DNA of 34,337 nt from Clostridiales bacterium (GTDB lineage Bacteria; Bacillota; Clostridia; Peptostreptococcales; Anaerovoracaceae), in assembly GCA_009782285.1 (NCBI GenBank), contig WRJK01000023.1, positions 1-34,337 on the forward strand, read 5' to 3'. The stretch's first letter is position 1. Every line of letters starts with the position of its first letter. Of this stretch, positions 26,540 to 34,337 are shown in pieces. The notes under the pieces are model-generated. The model had not been told where the DNA came from and searched no databases. It saw only the letters and a program-made list of their open reading frames with translations. Made by a program: the position numbers and the translations under genes.

Positions 26540-27670
26540 ATGGAATACAGGACATTTGAAAAAACAGGAGAGAGTATTTCCTTGCTGGGTTTTGGCACAA
26601 TGCGCCTGCCTACTCTGCCAGACAAGAATATCGATGAAGCCGAAGCTGTAAAGATGATACACCACGCTATTGACAACGGCGTCAACTATATGGACACCGC
26701 TTATGTTTACCACGGCGGCACAAGCGAATCAGTGCTTGGCAAGGCTCTCAAAGACGGCTACCGGGAAAAAGTCTTCATAGCCGACAAGATGCCAGTCTGG
26801 TCCGTGAACTGCGAATCCGACCTGCAAAGGCTTTTTGACGAGCAGCTCGCTCGCCTCGGAGTGCAGTCAATAGACATGTACTTGGTGCATAACCTAAACG
26901 TCCCCTTATGGAAACAAACGAAGAAGTTCAACATCTTGGATTTTCTGGAAAAGAAAAGGGGCGAGGGCAAGATAAAGCACATCGGGTTCTCGTTCCATGA
27001 CGATTTGTCGCTGTTCAAAGAAATAATCGACGCCTATGCATGGGATTTCTGCCAAATACAGCTGAACTATATGGACGTCAAATGGCAGGCTGGAGTGGAA
27101 GGCCTGAAATACGCAGGTGGCAAAGGCATCCCCGTAATAATAATGGAACCTCTCAAGGGCGGCAGGCTTACTGACGCATTCCCTGAAAACGTCTCTGAAC
27201 TCTGGAAAGGCGTCGGTACGGAGAGGACCCCTGCGGACTGGGCTCTGCGCTGGGTCGCTGATTTCCCCGAAGTCCTTACGATACTGAGCGGCATGAGCAG
27301 CTTTGCCCAAGTCGAAGAGAACATACGGATTTTAAGCAGCGTAACGGCAAACAGCCTCACCGAAAAAGAGCACGCCGTCATAGGGAAAGTGTCGGCAGCC
27401 TACAACGAATTGGTTCAATACCCCTGCACGGCTTGCGGCTACTGCCTGCCCTGCACTCAGGGGATCGACATACCGCTGGCAATGAACCTATACAACGAGT
27501 GGTTCATGTTTGCTCAAAGCGAAAAAACCCAGTTGGCATTTGCACTAGAGTTCCCCGGAAGCCCCGCACCGGCAGACTGCACTAAATGCAAACATTGCGA
27601 AGAGCACTGCCCACAGCACCTGAATGTATCAGAAATGATGGAAAAGTCAGTCGGGCTCTTTTCGAAATGA
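26540..27670 (+). CDS. Aldo-keto reductase with C-terminal iron-sulphur ferredoxin-like domain
   Basis: A 376-residue protein. The N-terminal aldo-keto reductase barrel has the catalytic set D52 and Y57 (DTAYVY), K83 (DKMP) and H117 (LVHN). The C-terminal 90 residues carry two cysteine clusters, CTACGYCLPC near 294-303 and CTKCKHCEEHCP near 348-359, fitting [4Fe-4S] binding. This fused type is common in anaerobes; it probably couples NAD(P)H or ferredoxin electrons to reduction of a carbonyl or similar substrate, which is not known. AAAGGAG precedes the ATG. The DUF3990 gene follows after 18 bases. Confidence 0.93.
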   Translation: MEYRTFEKTGESISLLGFGTMRLPTLPDKNIDEAEAVKMIHHAIDNGVNYMDTAYVYHGGTSESVLGKALKDGYREKVFIADKMPVWSVNCESDLQRLFDEQLARLGVQSIDMYLVHNLNVPLWKQTKKFNILDFLEKKRGEGKIKHIGFSFHDDLSLFKEIIDAYAWDFCQIQLNYMDVKWQAGVEGLKYAGGKGIPVIIMEPLKGGRLTDAFPENVSELWKGVGTERTPADWALRWVADFPEVLTILSGMSSFAQVEENIRILSSVTANSLTEKEHAVIGKVSAAYNELVQYPCTACGYCLPCTQGIDIPLAMNLYNEWFMFAQSEKTQLAFALEFPGSPAPADCTKCKHCEEHCPQHLNVSEMMEKSVGLFSK

Positions 27671-27688
27671 CGGAATGGAGGCAAGCCT

Positions 27689-28369
27689 ATGGCTGAGATT
27701 ACACTGTATCACGCTTCAACAGAAGTGATACGGTCGCCACGATGGAATTACCAAAAAGACGGCATGGTAAAAATCAACAAAGACTTTGGTGAGGGGTTTT
27801 ACACGTCGCCGGACAGAGAATACCCGATTATGCTGTATTGCATGAATAACGAAGTGCATTTAAATAAATACAGCCTGGATATAAACGGTCTGAAAACATT
27901 GAAGCTGGAAGACGATGTTAAGTGGCTGCTTGTTACAGCTTTTCACAGGCGGGACTACAGCGGGCTCAAGAAATACCATCCATTGCGTGACAAGGTCAGA
28001 GGGTGGGTTTCCGGTTTTGATTTGGTGACTGGCACGATATCCAACGATAATTTTTATTCGACGATGGATGCGTTTATTCGCAACCTTCTTACGGATTTTA
28101 TCGCTTTGAACATTGTGCAAATGATGGGCTACGGTGATCAGTTTGTGCTGAAATCAGAAAAGGCTTGCCGTCAATTACGATTTGTGGGCAGCGAATTGAT
28201 AAGCCCTGAAGAATTGGTGAAATACAGGGCATTGAAAACGGTTGGGCGCGAAAACATGGAAGAGATGGCTGAAAATGTAAGGGTGCGGTTGCATTCGTCC
28301 GACAACGGCAAACTCTTTGCCCATATAGTGGAGGAGGCACAAAACAATGGCACCGCGTGGTTTGGATAA
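27689..28369 (+). CDS. DUF3990 protein, ADP-ribosyltransferase-like (candidate toxin)
   Basis: A 226-residue protein with the DUF3990 pattern: LYHAS with H8, DFGEGFYTS with Y38, FDLVTGTISNDNFY near 110-123, and GDQFVLKSEKA with Q151. DUF3990 has been grouped with ADP-ribosyltransferase folds, where a His and a Tyr hold NAD and a later polar residue is catalytic; H8, Y38 and Q151 would fit those places (inference). No secretion signal is present. GGAGG precedes the ATG. It starts 18 bases after the aldo-keto reductase gene and overlaps the next gene by 23 bases, so the three small genes are probably one unit. The target is unknown; a nucleic acid or protein target are both possible. Confidence 0.8.
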   Translation: MAEITLYHASTEVIRSPRWNYQKDGMVKINKDFGEGFYTSPDREYPIMLYCMNNEVHLNKYSLDINGLKTLKLEDDVKWLLVTAFHRRDYSGLKKYHPLRDKVRGWVSGFDLVTGTISNDNFYSTMDAFIRNLLTDFIALNIVQMMGYGDQFVLKSEKACRQLRFVGSELISPEELVKYRALKTVGRENMEEMAENVRVRLHSSDNGKLFAHIVEEAQNNGTAWFG

Positions 28370-28793
28370 AGAATTGAGCTTGTTTGAAATTGCTGTTTGC
28401 GAGAACCAAGGAGACCTATTTGAAGAGAGTCAGTACGATTTCAATTGCGACGCCTTTGATTTCGTGACAAAATTCATGAACAGCGAAATAGCCGGCAGCC
28501 TTGACCAAGACTTGTCCATGTGCCACACTTGGGGCATCAAGCAGATCGGCGAAACGCTGATTTCGATGGTGGAAATTGAAAAGCATTCCGGTGAAGAATA
28601 CATAAGCCGCGACTGCCTGCATTGGGTCGGCTATTTGTACAGGTACTGGGCTTGGTGGCTCGGTACCTCTAGCAGGCAGATAATACTCGATGCCCCTGTT
28701 GCGCTGGCTTGCGCAATGTATGACGGGTACCACACCTTGGACATGAAAGCTGCGATATTGATGTTTTTGCGGACTGCCCCTCATTTTTATTAG
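28347..28793 (+). CDS. Hypothetical protein, possible partner of the DUF3990 protein
   Basis: A 148-residue acidic protein that I do not recognise. It has a helical look, with an aromatic-rich helix (HWVGYLYRYWAWWLG, near 91-105) and conserved-looking MCHTWG near 58-63. No signal peptide or known catalytic motif. Its ATG lies inside the end of the DUF3990 gene behind GGAGGAGG, which indicates translational coupling and a functional link. In toxin-antitoxin loci the overlapping second gene is often the antitoxin, so it may neutralise the DUF3990 protein; this is inference from arrangement only. Confidence 0.78.
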   Translation: MAPRGLDKELSLFEIAVCENQGDLFEESQYDFNCDAFDFVTKFMNSEIAGSLDQDLSMCHTWGIKQIGETLISMVEIEKHSGEEYISRDCLHWVGYLYRYWAWWLGTSSRQIILDAPVALACAMYDGYHTLDMKAAILMFLRTAPHFY

Positions 28794-28808
28794 AAGGAGA
28801 TGAAGAAA

Positions 28809-28994
28809 ATGACTGAGCCAATAATCAGCCCTGGCTTTTCTGTCGCTGATATTCATAAAATCCGCGAGTATAATTACGAGCGGACAAAAGACTTGCCCCG
28901 CGAAGCCGTCCGTAAATATTACGCTGACGGTGCCGATGTTGCTCGTGCGGAAATTGAGCGTTTAAGGAGAAGTAAAAACGCGATTGTGAAATAG
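28809..28994 (+). CDS. Small hypothetical protein, third gene of the DUF3990 cluster
   Basis: A 61-residue charged protein. I place the start at ATG 28809, nine bases after GGAG; an ATG at 28800 abuts that site directly and is unlikely. The segment ADIHKIREYNYERTKDLP recalls short proteins that, from memory, sit next to toxin genes in Firmicutes and cyanobacteria, many with a DIHKIR-like start; I could not verify this. The rest is helical and rich in Arg, Glu and Ala. Its last 33 bases overlap the convergent AAA-ATPase gene. It could be an antitoxin or a regulator of the cluster. Confidence 0.72.
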   Translation: MTEPIISPGFSVADIHKIREYNYERTKDLPREAVRKYYADGADVARAEIERLRRSKNAIVK

Positions 28995-30587
28995 CTCCTC
29001 CACCCTCATCTCGATATCGTCCCTGCCGAGGAAAGCGAAAACCGCCAAGTACACTTTCTTCCCGCTTCCTTCATATTTTTTGGCGTAGCCCCTGTCTTTT
29101 ATTTGCTTCATGCCTTCCTGTAGTGCTGTTTCGGCAAGCCTTTGCCTTGCTTCATCAGATGCGTCCGGCCCGCAGTCTTTGTACTTAAACTCCATGACGT
29201 AGACTGCGTCTTCAAGCTCAAGGGTTGCGTCTATCCTGCCCTTTGCAGTGGACACTTCCACGTCCGTGTCAAACCCGAGGACGTTCATCACTGCATAGAA
29301 TATTGAGTGGTAGTACGCTTCGCGGTCGATGTGGAGCTGGTAGGGTATTGAGGCGAACAGGGCTTTCAGTATGCCGAGCATGCCATCTAGGTTGCCGGCA
29401 TCAAGCGACTCCTTTATCCGCCAGTAGGCGGTTTCCGCATGGTCGTCGCCTTTTTCCGTAAACTCAGCTATTATGTTCATGTTGAGGGCTTCCCTCACTT
29501 CGAGGTTGGGTATGCCAAGCAGGTAGCTTTCGGGGCCCCGGTGCAAACGCGTTTCCTTCACAGTAAGGTAGCCCGTCTGGAAAAGAAGCGGCGCAACACC
29601 CATTTTCCGGATGTCGAACGAATCAAGCACCCGCTCCCGCATCTCAAGGTTCCTCAGCTCAAGGAACGATTCGGGCTTTTTCTTTATGAGGCTTATGAGA
29701 AAGGACGGCGTCCCGCTGGAGTACCAGTAGCCAGACAGCCGTTTCTGCCTAAAAAAGCTTAACAGGGAGAAGGGGTTTATCACCCGGTTCCTGCCATCCC
29801 ACGAGTAGCCGTCGTACCACGCCAGTATATCGCCAAGGGTGCTTTCGTAGCTGCTGAACCCTTCGAGCGTAAGCAGGCTCTTGATGTGCTCGCCAAAGTG
29901 GCTGTCAAGGTCTTCTACTGCTATCCCGCAGATGCCTGCGTACTCTTTTGTCAGCGTTATGTCAAGCAGGTTGTTCAGTTCTGAAAAAATGGAGGTCTTC
30001 GTAAACTTGGTCACGCCTGTGATGAATGTCAGTTCGAGGTGCGGATCCATTGATTTCAGTATGCCATAAAATCCACGCAGGGCTTTCCTGTTGGCTTCTG
30101 CCGTCTCAATGTCGTCGAGGTGATCCAGTATGGGCTTGTCGTACTCGTCGATAAGCACCACGACCCTTTGGTTGTATTTGCCTGCCAATTCCTCTATCAG
30201 GAATTTGAAAATGTCCGATGGGATTTCGGCAGATATGCCAAGGCCTTCCTCTTCTACGCGTTTTTTAAGACTCGCAGCCAATGAGCATTCAAGAATTTCA
30301 GGCGTCTTGTTCGCTATGTTGCTCATGTCGAGCCTGATCACAGGGTGCTTTTTAAAACCGTAGTCCGAACCGTATATCCAAAGCCCTTTGAAAAGTTCCC
30401 TGTCCCCACTGAAAACCTCGCTGATCGTGTCAATCAGGAGCGATTTCCCGAACCTCCTCGGGCGTGACAGGAAATAGTATTTCCCGTCTTCTATCAGATT
30501 GTAGACATATTGCGTCTTGTCGACGTAAACATAGCCGCCCTTTTTGATTTCCCTGAAATTTTGTATGCCAAGCGGTAATTTTTTCAT
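28962..30587 (-). CDS. AAA-ATPase with PD-(D/E)XK nuclease domain (AAA-ATPase_like/PDDEXK_9 type)
   Basis: A 541-residue protein. The N-terminal P-loop ATPase has RPRRFGKS (43-49 region) and a Walker B VVVLIDE at 142-148, with the characteristic PLGIQNFREI start. The C-terminal nuclease fold shows GRID with D453, then MEFKY with E466 and K468. This family is abundant, often multicopy, in anaerobes and human gut bacteria and is sometimes linked to mobile DNA; its biological role is unsettled. ATG 30587 has GGGGGAGG just upstream; an earlier ATG 28 codons upstream lacks such a site. It converges on, and overlaps by 33 bases, the last gene of the DUF3990 cluster. Confidence 0.9.
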   Translation of the reverse strand: MKKLPLGIQNFREIKKGGYVYVDKTQYVYNLIEDGKYYFLSRPRRFGKSLLIDTISEVFSGDRELFKGLWIYGSDYGFKKHPVIRLDMSNIANKTPEILECSLAASLKKRVEEEGLGISAEIPSDIFKFLIEELAGKYNQRVVVLIDEYDKPILDHLDDIETAEANRKALRGFYGILKSMDPHLELTFITGVTKFTKTSIFSELNNLLDITLTKEYAGICGIAVEDLDSHFGEHIKSLLTLEGFSSYESTLGDILAWYDGYSWDGRNRVINPFSLLSFFRQKRLSGYWYSSGTPSFLISLIKKKPESFLELRNLEMRERVLDSFDIRKMGVAPLLFQTGYLTVKETRLHRGPESYLLGIPNLEVREALNMNIIAEFTEKGDDHAETAYWRIKESLDAGNLDGMLGILKALFASIPYQLHIDREAYYHSIFYAVMNVLGFDTDVEVSTAKGRIDATLELEDAVYVMEFKYKDCGPDASDEARQRLAETALQEGMKQIKDRGYAKKYEGSGKKVYLAVFAFLGRDDIEMRVEELFHNRVFTSP

Positions 30588-30608
30588 TCCGGTCCTCCCC
30601 CGATTTCG

Positions 30609-30622
30609 GTATACTTGTATAC
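30609..30622. repeat. Doubled GTATAC palindrome
   Basis: GTATAC occurs twice, two bases apart, 22 bases upstream of the AAA-ATPase start, and once more at 30680-30685 in the divergent regulator promoter. It may be an operator or a fortuitous AT-rich motif. Confidence 0.4.
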
Positions 30623-30665
30623 TAACATATCCATGTGGAATTATAAAGCAAAAAACATATTTTTC

Positions 30666-30694
30666 TTGCATAAAAACCTGTATACTGCTAGAAT
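30666..30694 (+). promoter_or_regulatory. sigma-A promoter for the two-component genes
   Basis: TTGCAT (30666-30671), 17-base spacer, TAGAAT (30689-30694). AAGGAGG (30722-30728) and the ATG at 30740 follow. Confidence 0.65.
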
Positions 30695-30739
30695 ATTATC
30701 AAGGAAATGGTCAACAGTGCTAAGGAGGGTTAATGATTT

Positions 30740-31117
30740 ATGGAAAACCGAAAAACTGTCCTTGTAGTTGATGACACGTCCGTCAACCTCCAGTTTTGTA
30801 AAGGCATATTGGGCAGCAAATACGACGTTCGATTGGCGAAGTCCGGAAAGACAGCTTTAAGCGCACTTGAAAGGATACAACCGGACGTTATTTTGTTGGA
30901 CATTGAAATGCCGGACATGACTGGATTTGAGTTCATGGAAGAAATGAAAAAAAATGCAGATCTTAGCAGCATCCCCGTGATTTTCGTCACGTCCCATGCT
31001 ACGGAAAAACTTGTCGAGAAGGCACTTGGCCTTGGCGCAGTCGATTACGTAGTCAAGCCTTTCCTTCCTGACATACTGCTCGCAAAGGTGAAAAACGCCC
31101 TGAGTGCGGTGGTTTGA
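30740..31117 (+). CDS. Single-domain response regulator (CheY-like receiver)
   Basis: A 125-residue stand-alone receiver domain. The phosphorylation machinery is complete: acidic pair D11-D12, phosphoacceptor D54 (ILLDIEMP), T84 (FVTSH) and K106 (VVKPF). There is no output domain, so it would act by protein contact or as a phosphate shuttle. It lies 42 bases upstream of a hybrid histidine kinase and is almost surely co-transcribed with it and phosphorylated by it or by its Hpt domain. Confidence 0.93.
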   Translation: MENRKTVLVVDDTSVNLQFCKGILGSKYDVRLAKSGKTALSALERIQPDVILLDIEMPDMTGFEFMEEMKKNADLSSIPVIFVTSHATEKLVEKALGLGAVDYVVKPFLPDILLAKVKNALSAVV

Positions 31118-31159
31118 CTGGGCCACCGCTGAAAAAAGTTGCAAAGGCGGTAAACTGAC

Positions 31160-33838
31160 ATGTACGATTCAACTTATGAAACCCAACCAAACGAATTGTG
31201 GCAAATCAACAGGTACATGAAGCTGATGCTGGGTGCCACGGACAGTGTTTTTTTGCTTCTTGACAGGGAAGCGAGGATACTCTACTGCAGCGACAACATC
31301 GCTGAACTGCTGGGGATCGACGATACCAGCCAGATCATCGGCAAATACCTAGGCGATCTCCATGGCATTTATGATGACCGGGCTTACGCCGAACGCAGCA
31401 GACAACGGTATATGCGCCTACTATCGGGAGAAAGCGATTTCATTGAAGAAGACGTCATCTACTGGCCTAACAAAGGGCAGCGCCTGTTTTCAATCCACCA
31501 CAAGCTGGTGCAGAGCGAAGAAAACGGAGTTGACGCAATAGCCCTTGTCATGCGCGATGTTACCGATAAGAACATCCAAGACGAAAACAAGCGCATTGCG
31601 GACAGGATGCAGGCTTCTCAGATGCCTTGCATGGTGTGGGACGAGGAGGGCCGCGTGGTCGAATGCAACGGAAAAGCCATGGAATTGTTTTGTTTTTCAG
31701 AAAGCTTCCCGGCTTTCGAATACATAACCTCAACAATTCAGCCTGACCGCCAGCCTGACGGAACACTGACCGAGGACGTAAGGCAGCAGCTCATTCGCGA
31801 GGCGCTGTTCAGCGGCTACGCTAAAATTGTAGTCCATCTGAAGAGATCGGACGGTGCGCCGTTGTGCGTAGAGGTCACTGGCGTCCGCGTGTCTTGGCAA
31901 TACGGCCATAGGCTCTTTGTCTATTTTCTGGATATGACTGAAGTGAAAGCGCGAGAAGCCGAAGCTAAAGAAGCAGAGGAGCGCATTAAGGCAATGGAGC
32001 TTCAGCGAGAAAAGATGCAGGCTGCCGCCGAAGCTAAAAGCCAGTTTTTTGCTTCCATGAGCCACGAGCTTCGTACGCCTTTGAACACCATTATCGGGTT
32101 GCTGGAGCTTTTACGCACGGACAACTTGGACCAAGAGCAAAAAAGCTACATTAAAGAAACGCGACGCATGTCGTCAGTCCTTCTGCAAACCATAAACGAC
32201 ATCCTTGACTTTCACAAAATCGAAGCGGGAAAACTTACGCTGATGCCTGTTCATTTCAACCTGTACACATTGGTCAGCAACCTTGTATCCATGCACAAAT
32301 TCCTTGCAGAATCCAAAGGTTTGACATTCAATAGCCAGTTTGCCCCAGAATTGCCGCGCCTTGTGTTTGGCGACGAGCTGCGCCTGCGTCAGATTGTCAC
32401 GAACCTCATCGCGAACGCTATTAAATACACTCAGAAGGGCTACATTAATTTCAATGTGGACGTTGCGGTGAAAGACGGAAAGGAGTACATAGTCTTTCGC
32501 ATAGAGGACAGTGGCATCGGCATTAAAGAAGAAAACCTGCCAATACTCTTTAACGAATTTGAGCGGTTCGATTCCCATAAGAACCGCGGCATTGCAGGCA
32601 CCGGCCTTGGGCTTGCAATATCAAAACGGTTAGCCGTCATGATGGACGGGGAAATCGAAGTGGAGAGCGAATACGGCAAGGGGTCGGTGTTCACTTTTTT
32701 CCAACCGCTCATACGGGGCAAACTTGAGCAAATCGCACCCCCTACCGAAATTGAACGCGTCGTTGCGAAGCCTGACACAAAAGTACTTGTGGTGGACGAC
32801 AACGCTGGGAACATAACCGTAGCCATTGGCCTGCTCGCCCGGCACGGCATCATCCCGCAAACGGCAGTGGACGGCGAGGAAGCTATCGGTATGATAAAGG
32901 CTAACCGGTACGATTTAGTGTTCATGGATCATATGATGCCCGGCATGGACGGAGTGGAGGCTACTTTGATAGTGCGTGCGCTGGGCGGCGACTATTTCAG
33001 CAATCTTCCCATCATCGCCCTGACCGCAAATGCAGTCGACAGCGCGAAGGAGCTGTTTTTTGAAGGCGGCATGAACGATTTCATCTCGAAGCCCATTGAC
33101 GTAAAAGAGCTCAACCGAGTACTGAAAAAATGGCTACCAAAACACAAAGTTGGCGATCGCGGGACAGCCGAGGCATTTTTTGAGCTGCCGGAAGACGAAG
33201 CCGTACCGTACAAGCTGCTGGAAGAACTGATGGCAATTCCCGACCTGAACGTCGTGAACGGGCTATCACAGGTTAGCGGCGATAAGAGACTGTACGTCGA
33301 TATTTTGTGGCAGTTCTGCAAAAGCGCCGAAAACGACATAGCCGCATTGAAAAACTTCGCAAAAAACAGCCAATGGAAATACTACGGTGTAAAAGTGCAT
33401 GCGCTCAAATCTGTCTTCGCCAACATCGGCAACCAGTTCATGTCTGACTGGGCTTTCAGCTTGGAAAATGCTGCCATGCGGGGCGACATGGACAAATGCC
33501 TAAGCGAAACGGCAAACTTCTGCAATTCAATGCTGCTGTTTTACCATAGAGTCGAGAAAACCGGGATCATTGCCGACATATCGTCGTTGTTGCACAAAGA
33601 GCGAATGAGTGCTGAAGTGCTTCATGCCAAGCTTTTGCAGCTTCTTTTGGCGTGCAACGATTTCCACTCGGAAATGGCGGAGCCGATTGTTAGTGAGTTG
33701 TCAACCATTACGGTTAATACAGCGATTGACGAGCAGCTAATGAATATCCATGACCTCGTCCTCTCCTTTGACTACGACCAAGCTGCAAAAATCATTGAAG
33801 AGCTGCTTGAGTTACACCCTGACAAGTTAATGGTCTGA
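31160..33838 (+). CDS. Hybrid sensor histidine kinase with PAS, REC and Hpt domains
   Basis: An 892-residue soluble sensor kinase with no clear membrane helix. Order: PAS-like domain (about 20-135), second PAS-like domain (about 145-262), a coiled linker (262-292), HisKA with H302 (SMSHELRTPLN), HATPase with N-box LIANA, DSGIG and GTGLGLAI (about 400-520), receiver with D590 (VFMDHMMPGMDG) and K644 (SKP), and an Hpt-like region with H747 (VHALKS). This is a complete His-Asp-His relay that could hand phosphate to the partner receiver. The signal is not known; PAS domains suggest a cytoplasmic cue such as redox state or a small ligand. Residues after 800 form a helical tail without a clear family. 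Confidence 0.93.
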   Translation: MYDSTYETQPNELWQINRYMKLMLGATDSVFLLLDREARILYCSDNIAELLGIDDTSQIIGKYLGDLHGIYDDRAYAERSRQRYMRLLSGESDFIEEDVIYWPNKGQRLFSIHHKLVQSEENGVDAIALVMRDVTDKNIQDENKRIADRMQASQMPCMVWDEEGRVVECNGKAMELFCFSESFPAFEYITSTIQPDRQPDGTLTEDVRQQLIREALFSGYAKIVVHLKRSDGAPLCVEVTGVRVSWQYGHRLFVYFLDMTEVKAREAEAKEAEERIKAMELQREKMQAAAEAKSQFFASMSHELRTPLNTIIGLLELLRTDNLDQEQKSYIKETRRMSSVLLQTINDILDFHKIEAGKLTLMPVHFNLYTLVSNLVSMHKFLAESKGLTFNSQFAPELPRLVFGDELRLRQIVTNLIANAIKYTQKGYINFNVDVAVKDGKEYIVFRIEDSGIGIKEENLPILFNEFERFDSHKNRGIAGTGLGLAISKRLAVMMDGEIEVESEYGKGSVFTFFQPLIRGKLEQIAPPTEIERVVAKPDTKVLVVDDNAGNITVAIGLLARHGIIPQTAVDGEEAIGMIKANRYDLVFMDHMMPGMDGVEATLIVRALGGDYFSNLPIIALTANAVDSAKELFFEGGMNDFISKPIDVKELNRVLKKWLPKHKVGDRGTAEAFFELPEDEAVPYKLLEELMAIPDLNVVNGLSQVSGDKRLYVDILWQFCKSAENDIAALKNFAKNSQWKYYGVKVHALKSVFANIGNQFMSDWAFSLENAAMRGDMDKCLSETANFCNSMLLFYHRVEKTGIIADISSLLHKERMSAEVLHAKLLQLLLACNDFHSEMAEPIVSELSTITVNTAIDEQLMNIHDLVLSFDYDQAAKIIEELLELHPDKLMV

Positions 33839-33860
33839 TAATTCTGGCAATAGATAAACA

Positions 33861-33889
33861 TTGACAGTGGGGCGGCAATGCTGTATAAT
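33861..33889 (+). promoter_or_regulatory. Perfect consensus sigma-A promoter
   Basis: TTGACA (33861-33866), 17-base spacer, TATAAT (33884-33889): both hexamers and spacing match consensus exactly. It starts 23 bases after the kinase stop and drives the gene at 33976 with a leader of about 80 bases. Confidence 0.85.
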
Positions 33890-33975
33890 TTAACCTCTAA
33901 CAACATGTGATTATTTTGCTTAGGCTATAATTTTTTCAATATGATAAAGATAAAATAGTTAGTGAGGGGTTGGAT

Positions 33976-34337
33976 ATGGATAAGGAAATTACAGGACTGT
34001 TTTATAAGGTTTTTGATCGCCCCTATGACCCATGTACTGATCCAAATGACCGCATAAGAATTCAAAAGAACACCTATCTATTGGATAGGCTCGGATTGAA
34101 CTTGGGTGAGTTCTTGTTTTTGTGGGATCAATACGGCCCCTATTCTCTTGAACTGAGAAATTCAGTTGCTGCTGAGACAGGTGCTATCGTCGAATTTTCA
34201 CCCGATGCGATCGAGCAGGTAAAGGTTGTAAAAAACATAATTAAGCGCGGTACAAGCCTTAATATGGACGATGTGCCGTGGCTTGAATTGTTTTGTTCTT
34301 TGCATTATTTTAAAAACTATGATTGTAGGCCTGACGG
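33976..34337 (+). CDS. SocA/YwgA-like hypothetical protein (partial, runs off the end)
   Basis: An open frame from ATG 33976 (GAGGGG a few bases upstream) runs without a stop to the window edge, giving 120 codons. Residues about 28-57 read as RIRIQKNTYLLDRLG followed by WDQYGPYSLEL, a pattern of an early helix then GPYS that is seen in YwgA-like and SocA-type (DUF4065-like) winged-helix proteins. Several of those serve as antitoxins or adaptors to proteases. The resemblance is from memory and only the N-terminal part is visible, so function is uncertain. Confidence 0.7.
   Translation, partial: MDKEITGLFYKVFDRPYDPCTDPNDRIRIQKNTYLLDRLGLNLGEFLFLWDQYGPYSLELRNSVAAETGAIVEFSPDAIEQVKVVKNIIKRGTSLNMDDVPWLELFCSLHYFKNYDCRPD

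Noticed and set aside
1278-34337. CRISPR array, insertion sequence, or prophage genes
   Set aside because: No regularly spaced repeats, no transposase, integrase or phage structural motif was found on either strand.

Overview
The window looks like a chromosomal contig from an anaerobic, low-to-medium GC Firmicute of the class Clostridia, probably from an uncultured group. The evidence is AddB-type recombination, a sigma-A promoter style with strong AGGAGG ribosome sites, a PpaX-like phosphatase, a sodium-pump decarboxylase beta subunit, Fe-S aldo-keto reductase, and secreted enzymes ending in dockerin modules. Species cannot be named from the sequence.

Layout. Positions 1-1090 hold the end of an AbiE-like type IV toxin-antitoxin pair. 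A tRNA-Thr(CGT) on the minus strand follows (1159-1233). From 9890 down to 1278 runs a minus-strand gene string prfB - tex - decarboxylase beta - ppaX-like - addB, with prfB read through a programmed +1 frameshift. On the plus strand at 10097-12259 lies a secreted M28 peptidase carrying a cohesin-like domain and a dockerin, with its own promoter and terminator; it sits between prfB and secA. The minus strand then carries aspartate kinase - CorC/HlyC transporter - secA (17759 down to 12346). Next is a 1247-residue secreted M14 carboxypeptidase (17970-21713, minus) with the same cohesin-like plus dockerin tail, driven by a duplicated promoter and ending inside a tandem palindromic-type repeat. 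metK (minus) and an unrecognised 393-residue protein (plus) share a divergent promoter region. A serine hydrolase and a lipoprotein form a minus-strand pair.

From 26540 onward the content is more accessory: an Fe-S aldo-keto reductase, then a compact three-gene run headed by a DUF3990 (ADP-ribosyltransferase-like) protein, which is a candidate toxin-antitoxin or defence cassette. A convergent AAA-ATPase/PD-(D/E)XK protein overlaps the last of these. A receiver-only response regulator plus a hybrid histidine kinase with Hpt domain form a phosphorelay without a DNA-binding output. The window ends in a partial gene with a SocA/YwgA-like look behind a perfect consensus promoter.

How it fits together. 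Housekeeping operons (translation termination, secretion, DNA repair, amino acid and SAM synthesis) are interleaved with two matched dockerin-bearing peptidases that would be exported by the Sec pathway and may assemble on or outside the cell. Mobile or selfish modules (AbiE, DUF3990 cluster, AAA/PDDEXK) flank the core. The most interesting points are the paired peptidases that carry cohesin-like and dockerin modules on one chain, the duplicated promoter in front of one of them, and the DUF3990 three-gene cluster.
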